Shown: positions 14,805 through 20,428 of the stretch, piece by piece
Layout: the number at the start of each line of letters is the position of its first letter
Numbering within the stretch: position 1 is the stretch's first letter
Assembly: GCA_030605805.1 (NCBI GenBank)
Contig: JAUWHQ010000131.1
Coordinates: forward strand, 1-20,428
Source: Methanosarcinales archaeon
GTDB lineage: Archaea > Halobacteriota > Methanosarcinia > Methanosarcinales > Methanogasteraceae
Length of the DNA stretch: 20,428 nucleotides
Direction of reading: 5' to 3'
Made by a program: the position numbers and the translations under genes
The notes under the pieces: model-generated
The model's database searches: none
What the model was told of the DNA's origin: nothing
What the model saw: only the letters and a program-made list of their open reading frames with translations

Positions 14805-15341
14805 TTGGAACTCGGAGTAATGAAGCCAGAGGGTGTAAGCGTTGAACAGAAGGGTGCACCAGCCACAATAGATGAAATTCAATCAGGAACACTGGCAACA
14901 GCTGGAGTGTCGTCACATCATCAGGGTGTAGCTATATCACCGGTGAACGGCATACTTGAAGTACAGAGTTACACCGGAAAAATCGTCTCTGCTACTGACC
15001 TCAACATGGATTTACCAGACGCGGTCGCGCTTGTCACGTACAAACGGGAAAAGGTTGACGATATTTCGGCGGAGGAGATCGGTTCTGACGTGAAAGATGC
15101 GATTGAGAACGAAGTTCTGGCTATTAAAGAAGCACTCCAGAAGACCGAGTTGCCGGTGACCGCGGAAGTCGTATCACGAACAGAGGTTCCACAGGAGAGA
15201 GGGACTGTAGAGCTTGAAGCGACACCAAGTGAAACAAAAAAAGAATCGGCATTGATGGAGATGCCTGGGTTTGAGGCGGTATTTGCTGTTTTTGGGATTC
15301 TAATGGTTGCGGGTAGTATTAAACGAAGAAAAGAAAACTGA
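14805..15341 (+). CDS. C-terminal part of a surface protein with PGF-CTERM anchor (5' truncated)
   Basis: The last 26 residues, MPGFEAVFAVFGILMVAGSI then KRRKEN, are a PGF-CTERM tail: a PGF motif, a membrane helix and a basic end. Archaeosortase A recognises it and exchanges it for a lipid anchor. A Glu/Thr/Pro-rich linker comes before it, as in S-layer-type proteins. There is no signal peptide. The frame is open upstream to a TAG at 14703-14705 and that extension (DELVETGFATIDGWKLVNLQ) reads as protein, but it has no ATG. The original start was therefore probably lost, and the break lies directly beside a transposase tail. TTG at 14805 and ATG at 14820 are possible starts of what remains. 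It may be a pseudogene. Confidence 0.6.
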   Translation: MELGVMKPEGVSVEQKGAPATIDEIQSGTLATAGVSSHHQGVAISPVNGILEVQSYTGKIVSATDLNMDLPDAVALVTYKREKVDDISAEEIGSDVKDAIENEVLAIKEALQKTELPVTAEVVSRTEVPQERGTVELEATPSETKKESALMEMPGFEAVFAVFGILMVAGSIKRRKEN

Positions 15342-15346
15342 GAAGA

Positions 15347-15697
15347 CTAATCATCGAAATACAACACCTTCTTTGCTTTCTGCAAATAATCCAGACCAAG
15401 AAGAACATCTTCGTTGTTTTCCTTATCCAGCGGTCTATCGTCCACCAGCACCTCGTCCAGCAAGACTCGCTCGCTCCCGCCATCTTCGATTATCTCGACC
15501 TGTGCAATCGGGGAATACAACTCGTCTCCGTCCGATGCTGCCCATTCTCTTTCAATATTCTCCAGAACAATCCCGAGTTTCTCTGATATCTCGGTGCTAA
15601 TCACCGTTAGATCAGCACCAGTGTCTATGAATGCCCGGACCCATTCGCTGCACCGGTCATCCGAACAAATCTTCACATCCACATACTGCCGCCCCAT
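15347..15697 (-). CDS. Retropepsin-like (clan AA) aspartic protease domain protein
   Basis: The 116-residue protein contains FIDTGADLTVIS, the Asp-Thr-Gly active-site motif of clan AA proteases with its hydrophobic flanks. LLGLDYLQKAKKVLYF at the end corresponds to the conserved retropepsin G-x-D-x-L ending. Retropepsins act as homodimers with one DTG per subunit, so a single-motif protein of this size fits. No membrane segment is seen. The ATG at 15697 follows AGGTTGA by a few bases; a TTG at 15706 overlaps the stop of the gene before it. The two genes are thus translationally coupled. The substrate is unknown. Confidence 0.75.
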   Translation of the reverse strand: MGRQYVDVKICSDDRCSEWVRAFIDTGADLTVISTEISEKLGIVLENIEREWAASDGDELYSPIAQVEIIEDGGSERVLLDEVLVDDRPLDKENNEDVLLGLDYLQKAKKVLYFDD

Positions 15698-15702
15698 GAC
15701 AA

Positions 15703-15972
15703 TCAACCTGCAAGAATCCCATCGATCTTCTTTCTGATTTCATGATCGGCAATATCGCCTTCCACACAGATGCGATCCTTTTCGATTATTATGCGATACT
15801 CTGTTCCAAGAATCTCGCGGATACGCTTCACTTTCTCAAGCATGCTTTTATCGTCAACCCTCGCGCAAACTCCTCTCAACCGTATCGATCCCATATCCTT
15901 AACCTCTGCATGGTTTACCATAAGTCTTTCCGGAACCGGAAAAAGCGCCTCAGGTCTCATAGGGTTCATCAT
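15703..15972 (-). CDS. Small protein of unknown function, coupled to the protease
   Basis: The 89-residue frame holds two halves: an N-terminal stretch with MGSIRLRGVCARVDD, and a C-terminal part with LEKVKRIREILGTEYRIIIE then KDRICVEGDIADHEIRKKID. The latter looks like a beta-alpha-beta unit. I do not recognise the family. Two adjacent ATGs open the frame (15972 and 15969), and internal methionines (for example before VNHAEV) are also possible starts. Its TGA at 15703-15705 lies just before the protease start, so the pair is one transcription unit and probably one functional unit. Confidence 0.55.
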   Translation of the reverse strand: MMNPMRPEALFPVPERLMVNHAEVKDMGSIRLRGVCARVDDKSMLEKVKRIREILGTEYRIIIEKDRICVEGDIADHEIRKKIDGILAG

Positions 15973-16021
15973 CTTTCAGTCGCGATTGTCATCATCGGCG
16001 CTTACATTACATATCTGACAA

Positions 16022-17074
16022 TCAGAACCACTTCCCTGCCGTACCAACCGCATGAACGATCAGGTCAGCACACGCCTTCATGTCACCAAGCGATAGCACC
16101 TCAACAGGCGAATGGATGTATCGCGTCGCCATCGAAAGAACGCCTGACGGGATTCCCTCGCGGGTCAGACTGATCGCTGTCGCATCCGTGGTGCCGCCAT
16201 CTGAGACGTCCAGCTGGTATGCGATCTTATTCTCATCAGCGGTCTTGCGCAGCCACTCAAGCACCAGCGGGTGCGTGATCACACCTCTTCCGCCCGCATC
16301 CATCACAGTTATGACAGGACCCTTTCCGACTGCCATCGCGGACTCTGTTTTGGTGATGCCGGGATGGTCGCCTGATACGCAGACGTCGAGTGCAATCGCA
16401 ACATCCGGGTTGAGCCCGAATGCAGACGTCCTTGCGCCTTTAAGCCCGACCTCCTCCTGAACCGTGAAGACGGCATGGACGGTCGATTCGATATCGCTCT
16501 TGCAGATCCGCTTCATCGCCTCCACGAGGAGCGCAACGCCTGCACGGTCATCGAGGGCTTTTCCGGTGATCCTGTCGTTTGCAAGCAAAACAAGGTTGCG
16601 GTCGATCGAGATCGCTGTTCCGACCTCGATTCCCATCTCGGCAGCATCATCCGCTGACGATGCGCCGACATCGACGAACATATCCTTTGCGTCCACCGGC
16701 TTCTTCTTGTCCTCCTCTTTCATGACATGCGGAGGTTTTGACCCGATCACTCCAATACAGGGGGTTTTTGCGTGAACGATCACCCTCTGGTTGAGCAGTG
16801 TCTGATCAAACCATCCGCCGACCTTCACGAATCTGAGAAAGCCCTCATCATCGATGTGCTTTACTGCAAGCCCGATCTCGTCGAGATGCGCGGCGAGCAT
16901 GATCTTCGGGCTTGCGTCTTCTTTTGCACCTTTCTTTGTGAATATCAGGTTGCCGGGCGCATCCACCCGGATATCCCCGTATGGGCTGAGTTCCTGCTCA
17001 ACAATTGCACGAACACTGCCCTCGTATCCGGAGATTCCATGTGCATCTGATAATCGCTGCAATAAGTCTCGCAT
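16022..17074 (-). CDS. M42 family metallo-aminopeptidase (TET-type)
   Basis: M42 peptidases form large tetrahedral dodecamers that trim peptides left by the proteasome. The 350-residue protein shows the family metal ligands: the histidine of AAHLDEIG near residue 63, the aspartate of GKALDDRAGVALL, the Glu-Glu pair of VFTVQEEVGLKGAR, the aspartate of AIALDVCVSGDHPG, and the histidine of TRYIHSPVE. The GGTTDATAI segment near the end is also typical. Substrate preference (acidic, basic or hydrophobic) cannot be told. The start lies nine bases after the stop of the L12 gene, so it is likely transcribed with the ribosomal operon. No clear ribosome binding site is seen. Confidence 0.92.
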   Translation of the reverse strand: MRDLLQRLSDAHGISGYEGSVRAIVEQELSPYGDIRVDAPGNLIFTKKGAKEDASPKIMLAAHLDEIGLAVKHIDDEGFLRFVKVGGWFDQTLLNQRVIVHAKTPCIGVIGSKPPHVMKEEDKKKPVDAKDMFVDVGASSADDAAEMGIEVGTAISIDRNLVLLANDRITGKALDDRAGVALLVEAMKRICKSDIESTVHAVFTVQEEVGLKGARTSAFGLNPDVAIALDVCVSGDHPGITKTESAMAVGKGPVITVMDAGGRGVITHPLVLEWLRKTADENKIAYQLDVSDGGTTDATAISLTREGIPSGVLSMATRYIHSPVEVLSLGDMKACADLIVHAVGTAGKWF

Positions 17075-17082
17075 GTCTGTGA

Positions 17083-17409
17083 TTATCCGAACAGTGCTCC
17101 AAGTCCTGCCATTCCTGCCTCTTCTTCCTCTTCCTTCTTCTCTTCTTCCTTTGCCTCTTCAGCTGCTGGCGCCGCCTCTGCTGCCGGTGCAGCCTCTGCC
17201 GCTTCCGCTGCTGGTGCCGCTGCAACTGGTGCCACCGCTGCCTGTGAGATTGCACTCTCGATGTCAACGCCGTCAAGCGCTGCAACAAGTGCCTTCACTC
17301 TTGTTTCATCCACATCGACGCCGGCTGCATCGAGTATGCTGGTAATTCCCTGTTCGGTTACATCCTTCTCTGCGTTGTGCAGTATCAATGCTGCATATAT
17401 ATATTCCAT
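17083..17409 (-). CDS. rpl12: Ribosomal protein L12 (P1 type)
   Basis: This is the archaeal stalk protein. Its N-terminus (MEYIYAALILHNAEKDVTEQ) dimerises and binds uL10. An Ala/Pro/Glu hinge from about residue 59 follows, then a run of Glu and Lys, and the C-terminal GLGALFG that recruits translation GTPases. The 108-residue length is normal. GAGGTGA precedes the ATG. It is the third gene of the L1-L10-L12 order. Confidence 0.95.
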   Translation of the reverse strand: MEYIYAALILHNAEKDVTEQGITSILDAAGVDVDETRVKALVAALDGVDIESAISQAAVAPVAAAPAAEAAEAAPAAEAAPAAEEAKEEEKKEEEEEAGMAGLGALFG

Positions 17410-17457
17410 ATTTAGTTCACCTCTGATTATTGATTATTCGTTTATCGTTTTGCCGTG

Positions 17458-18504
17458 TCATCCGAAGAGAAGACCAAGCCCTTCTGCTGCTTCCTCTTCT
17501 TTTTCTTCCTTCGATTCTTCTTCTGACACTTCTCCGGCTGCCTCTCCCGCTTTCTCTTCTGTTTCCTCTGCAGCAGAAACCGCTTCATCTGCAGCTGCTT
17601 TTTGCGGGAGCAAAGCCTGCAGAGCCTCTCCAAGCGCCGCAGGGTCGTCGATGCTACATGCGAGCGATGTCGCCTTCGACTGCGCCATCGAGAGCAGCGT
17701 ATCGACGATATCAGGCGCTGGTATGGCAGAATTTATGCCAAGGTTCCTTGCGCCGGAGGCTGCCTGCGAAAGCAGCGTCCGAATCGTTGCATTCGATGGA
17801 TATGTGATGCCAATGGCAAGATTGAATGCGCATGCGGTAGCTGTTGCGAAGTTGTCTGCATACTCTGCCTCATCGATATCCAGAACGCCTGCCTCAAGCA
17901 CCGTACCGGCATCATGGACGGCACGGAGATCGAGACCGACGGTCATCGGATAGATCTCAAGACGCGTGAGCATCTCAGAGAGTGCCCGTGACACTGGCTC
18001 GCCTGCTTGCGCAACCACCTTCGTCTCCTTGATCACGACCTTACCCTTATCGATCTTGGCTGGTATGCCAGCACTCTGCAGATCGCCCACGATCGGTCCT
18101 GGGGCAAATGAGGTCGGACCTCCTTCCACCACGATATCTTCAGGTGCGGATGCGCCTGCTTTGATCGGAGCCTTCGTTTTGCCGGACTTGAGCAGCTTGA
18201 ATAGTTTGAACGGGTTTAAGTCTGTGAATATGAGCGCGGTCTGATCATTGATATACGACTCCATCGAACGGATGTTGTCATCACACTGATCGAAGGCACG
18301 GTGCAGGAGGGTATTTCTGTAAATGCGGAGTTCTGCGATGCCTTTTAGATTGCGGCGCATCTCCTGCAACTGCTTTGCCGGTATGTCACGGATCCCTACG
18401 ATCCCCACAACCGGATACTCACCTGCCAACCGCTTGATATTCTCGATCTCGTCGATCTTCCACTGCGGAATGTGTGCCGTGCGGTGTTCTGTCATTGCAT
18501 CCAT
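17458..18504 (-). CDS. rplP0: Ribosomal protein uL10 (P0)
   Basis: uL10 is the base of the ribosomal stalk and carries several L12 dimers. The 348-residue protein has HIPQWKIDEIENIKRLAGEY at its start, the rRNA-binding domain with RRNLKGIAELRIYRNTLLHR, the archaeal insertion with GPTSFAPGPIVGDLQSAGIP, helical L12-binding segments, and the acidic tail ending AAEGLGLLFG like that of L12. The ATG at 18504 sits six bases after the L1 stop and follows GGTGAG; an ATG nine bases later is less well placed. Confidence 0.95.
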   Translation of the reverse strand: MDAMTEHRTAHIPQWKIDEIENIKRLAGEYPVVGIVGIRDIPAKQLQEMRRNLKGIAELRIYRNTLLHRAFDQCDDNIRSMESYINDQTALIFTDLNPFKLFKLLKSGKTKAPIKAGASAPEDIVVEGGPTSFAPGPIVGDLQSAGIPAKIDKGKVVIKETKVVAQAGEPVSRALSEMLTRLEIYPMTVGLDLRAVHDAGTVLEAGVLDIDEAEYADNFATATACAFNLAIGITYPSNATIRTLLSQAASGARNLGINSAIPAPDIVDTLLSMAQSKATSLACSIDDPAALGEALQALLPQKAAADEAVSAAEETEEKAGEAAGEVSEEESKEEKEEEAAEGLGLLFG

Positions 18505-18510
18505 AGCAAC

Positions 18511-19149
18511 TCACCTCACCTTCGCAGATTTGCCCATCGTCGTCGTCACATAGATGGACCTGATGTTCTGCACACCCTTATCCAGCACATCTTCGAGTCT
18601 GGTGATCACCGCCTCGATATTCTCGGCAAGCTCGTCGGCTGGCATGTTCCGCCGACCGATCGGCGCATGGAACGTCTTCCGGTCCTTTGACCTGACTCTT
18701 ATGCTGTTCCGTATCTTGTTGATGATCTGGGTGACGTCCTTATCCGGTGTCAGCGGCTCTGGCATCTTGCCCCGGGGACCAAGAATCGCGCCGAGCTTCT
18801 TTCCTATGACTGGCATATAGGCAGTCTCAGCGATGAAGAAGTCGTGTGCATTTGCAAGATCCCTCGCCTTGTTTTTGTCATCGCCGTACTCATCAATCAT
18901 ATCAGGGTCGATGATTAAGTCTGCGCCTGCCTTCTCTGCCACAAGCGCGGTTTCGCCCCGCGCAAAGATCGCAACCGAGATCGGTCTGCCAAGCCCGTGC
19001 GGAAGTATGATCTCTTCGTCCACCCGAAAACGCGGCTGGCTCAGATCGATATTCTTCAGGTTGATCGCCAGTTCCACGCCTTCTGCGAAGTTTCTCTGGG
19101 GAGAGTCGTCCAGTATTGTGTTAACGGCGTTTATCGTTTGTTCGTTCAT
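18511..19149 (-). CDS. rpl1: Ribosomal protein uL1
   Basis: uL1 forms the mobile L1 stalk near the ribosomal E site. The 212-residue protein has SPQRNFAEGVELAINLKNID at its start, KKLGAILGPRGKMPEPLTPD in the middle (the conserved loop), and RSIYVTTTMGKSAKVR at the end. All are standard for archaeal L1. In most archaea L11 precedes it; here the gene upstream is trpA and L11 is not in the window. In some archaea and bacteria L1 represses its own message, and the leader here has an inverted repeat. Confidence 0.96.
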   Translation of the reverse strand: MNEQTINAVNTILDDSPQRNFAEGVELAINLKNIDLSQPRFRVDEEIILPHGLGRPISVAIFARGETALVAEKAGADLIIDPDMIDEYGDDKNKARDLANAHDFFIAETAYMPVIGKKLGAILGPRGKMPEPLTPDKDVTQIINKIRNSIRVRSKDRKTFHAPIGRRNMPADELAENIEAVITRLEDVLDKGVQNIRSIYVTTTMGKSAKVR

Positions 19150-19162
19150 GAATCACGCACCA

Positions 19163-19234
19163 CCGTAGTCGTAACGACATGGTTAGTCTGCTACGGATGA
19201 ATTATAATACACTGATCGGATTGAACTTTAATGT
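19163..19234 (-). promoter_or_regulatory. Promoter and leader of the L1-L10-L12 operon
   Basis: On the minus strand two TATA-like elements are seen: ACATTAAAGTTC near 19224-19234 and GTATTATAAT near 19201-19210. If the first is used, the leader contains CCGTAG (19191-19196) paired with CTACGG (19163-19168), enclosing a smaller GTCG/CGAC hairpin and an unpaired stretch on one side. That could be an L1 control site, but it does not match the known Methanococcus site. Confidence 0.4.
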
Positions 19235-19258
19235 ATCGGTTTTTCGGGGGGGGTGCGG

Positions 19259-20056
19259 TCAGCCGTGGCAGCAGCCAGCCTTCAACTCCCGCGCAAGTTC
19301 CTCGATTTGTTCCGGCACATCCACGCCGTCCGCGATGATGTTCACAAACGCCGAGCCAACGATCACACCATCCGCCCCCGCCTCGATGATGGCAGCCGCC
19401 TGATCCCGCGTTGATATGCCAAACCCGACTGCAAGCGGCGTCGCCGTGTGGGTTGTGCTGCGTACAAGATCGATTAAGGAGAGCGTCGATTCAGCGACAT
19501 CGGCTCTGGCGCCGGTGACACCGGTTCTTGCAACGAGATAGATGAAACCGGAACCAACGCCTGCGATCCTCTTCATGCGCTCCTGATACGTGGTCGGCGC
19601 AATCAGGAAGATCAGGTCAACCCCATGCCTCTTGCAATGCATGGCAAGATCCTCCGACTCCTCAACCGGAAGATCAGGGACGATGATGCCTGTAATCCCG
19701 CTATCCACGCAGTCAGCAACGAAATGTTCGAGCCCGCGCTTGAATATGAGGTTGTAGTACGTCATCACAACAAGCGGCACATCTGCATCCACATCCAGCG
19801 ATCGGGCGAGATCAAAGAAGATATCCGGGTTCATGCCAGCCTCAAGCGCCCGTTCGATCGATGCCTGAATCGTGGGACCATCAGCGATCGGATCCGAGAA
19901 CGGGAGCCCGAGTTCGACGATGTCAGCTCCGCCGCGCACCAGTGCATGCACGATCTCTGTGGTCGCCTCAGGTGTGGGGTCGCCAGCGCAGATGTACGCG
20001 ATGAGCGCGCCTTCGTGGCGGGTTTTTAGTTCAGTGAATTTGTCCTTGAGTTTCAT
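19259..20056 (-). CDS. trpA: Tryptophan synthase alpha subunit
   Basis: TrpA splits indole-3-glycerol phosphate and passes indole to TrpB. The 265-residue TIM barrel has ALIAYICAGDP near the start and the catalytic glutamate and aspartate in VELGLPFSDPIADGPTIQAS. Later blocks are GIIVPDLPVEES, FIYLVARTGVTGAR and the phosphate-binding AVGFGIST with ADGVIVGSAFV. Length and order of strands are normal. It ends in an unusual CCHG. trpB, normally directly upstream, is absent, and the gene upstream is a TPR protein ending 30 bases away. Its stop lies about 50 bases from the ribosomal operon promoter. Confidence 0.96.
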   Translation of the reverse strand: MKLKDKFTELKTRHEGALIAYICAGDPTPEATTEIVHALVRGGADIVELGLPFSDPIADGPTIQASIERALEAGMNPDIFFDLARSLDVDADVPLVVMTYYNLIFKRGLEHFVADCVDSGITGIIVPDLPVEESEDLAMHCKRHGVDLIFLIAPTTYQERMKRIAGVGSGFIYLVARTGVTGARADVAESTLSLIDLVRSTTHTATPLAVGFGISTRDQAAAIIEAGADGVIVGSAFVNIIADGVDVPEQIEELARELKAGCCHG

Positions 20057-20086
20057 GGGATGATCGCCTTTAATCTTCTTGTTTTC

Positions 20087-20428
20087 TCAGGTATTCGCTA
20101 ATAACTCTTCCACCTTCTTCACATCCTCTTCTCTTCCCTGATTCTCAAATAACTCTTTTGCGATCTTAAACTCCTTCTTCGCTTCTTCTGGTCTTTTTGG
20201 TCTCGAAAATAGGATGCCAAGGTTTGCGTGAGCCTCTGCAAGATATAGATCTATCCTTATCGCTTCTCTGTACTCTTCTTCTGCCTCATCGTATCGTTTT
20301 AAGTCTTTTAACAGAACCCCAAGATTATTATGAGCATCTACGTGATCCGGATCTATCCTTATCGCTTCCCTGTACTCTTCTTCTGCTTCATCATATCGTT
20401 TTAAGTCTTTTAACAGAACCCCAAGATT
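20087..20428 (-). CDS. TPR-repeat protein, C-terminal part (runs off the window)
   Basis: The frame enters at the right edge and ends at TGA 20087-20089, giving 113 residues. Three 34-residue tetratricopeptide repeats can be read, each with the pattern NLG-x3-K-x-L-K/R-x-Y/P-x-EA-x2-E-x3-A-x3-D. The last helix (EEAKKEFKIAKELFENQG) is less regular and ends the array. TPR arrays hold protein partners; the function of this one cannot be told. The start lies outside the window. Confidence 0.85.
   Translation of the reverse strand, partial: NLGVLLKDLKRYDEAEEEYREAIRIDPDHVDAHNNLGVLLKDLKRYDEAEEEYREAIRIDLYLAEAHANLGILFSRPKRPEEAKKEFKIAKELFENQGREEDVKKVEELLANT
20225..20428 (-). repeat. Tandem 102-bp DNA repeat coding two TPR units
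   Basis: Bases 20350-20428 repeat 20248-20326 with only three differences in 79 positions, at an offset of exactly 102 bases (34 codons). The near identity at third codon positions indicates recent duplication or gene conversion, and the array may continue past the right edge. Confidence 0.75.

Noticed and set aside
19060..19149. A Methanococcus-type L1 binding site within the start of the L1 gene (GAGAAACTTCGC)
   Set aside because: The matching bases code the conserved RNF residues, and the opposite strand of the required stem is not found upstream.

Overview
The window is archaeal chromosomal DNA. The evidence is an archaeal translation set (aIF1A, RIO1 kinase, uL1, the P0-type uL10, the P1-type L12), coenzyme F420 genes (cofC, npdG), a CDP-alcohol phosphotransferase of the archaetidylinositol-phosphate type, TATA-type promoters, and the end of a PGF-CTERM surface protein. 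Together these suggest a methanogen- or ANME/Syntrophoarchaeum-like euryarchaeon (Halobacteriota). That placement is inference; there is no rRNA in the window to fix it.

Layout. 1-2600: a UPF0200 P-loop kinase-like gene, a stand-alone IMP cyclohydrolase domain (PurH-N), a convergent Mrp/Nbp35 ATPase, a broken tatC remnant behind it, and a divergent NifX-like protein. 2676-5943: F420 and lipid metabolism on the plus strand (cofC, a SAM methyltransferase of unknown substrate, npdG, archaetidylinositol-phosphate synthase). 6040-7212: a convergent radical SAM/SPASM-like protein. 7213-8960: an AT-rich decay zone with no intact gene. It holds a four-helix membrane protein broken across alternating frames, an IS630-type transposase front half with a nonsense codon, an antisense hsdM front fragment fused to it, and a transposase tail. 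8961-11328: RIO1 and aIF1A on the minus strand, sharing a TATA region with a divergent HD phosphohydrolase. 11420-13411: fumarate hydratase alpha subunit, a 250-bp MITE-like repeat, and a second methyltransferase. 13479-15341: a bactofilin-like beta-helix protein, a second copy of the transposase tail, and a PGF-CTERM protein that has lost its front. 15347-17074: a retropepsin-like protease coupled to a small unknown gene, then an M42 aminopeptidase. 17083-20428: L12, L10 and L1 in the order L1-L10-L12 without L11, then trpA without trpB, then the end of a TPR protein.

All genes from 11420 to 14543 and from 15347 to the end lie on the minus strand. CofC and NpdG serve F420 synthesis and F420/NADP exchange. 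Mrp and the NifX-like protein are plausibly Fe-S or metal-cofactor handling partners. aIF1A and RIO1 are a familiar archaeal translation/ribosome pair. The most unusual material is in the decay zone, in the 79-nt element present at 8837 and again inverted at 14596, in the MITE-like hairpin at 12302-12551, and in the protease/small-protein pair. I found no tRNA, rRNA or CRISPR array, and no intact defence system.
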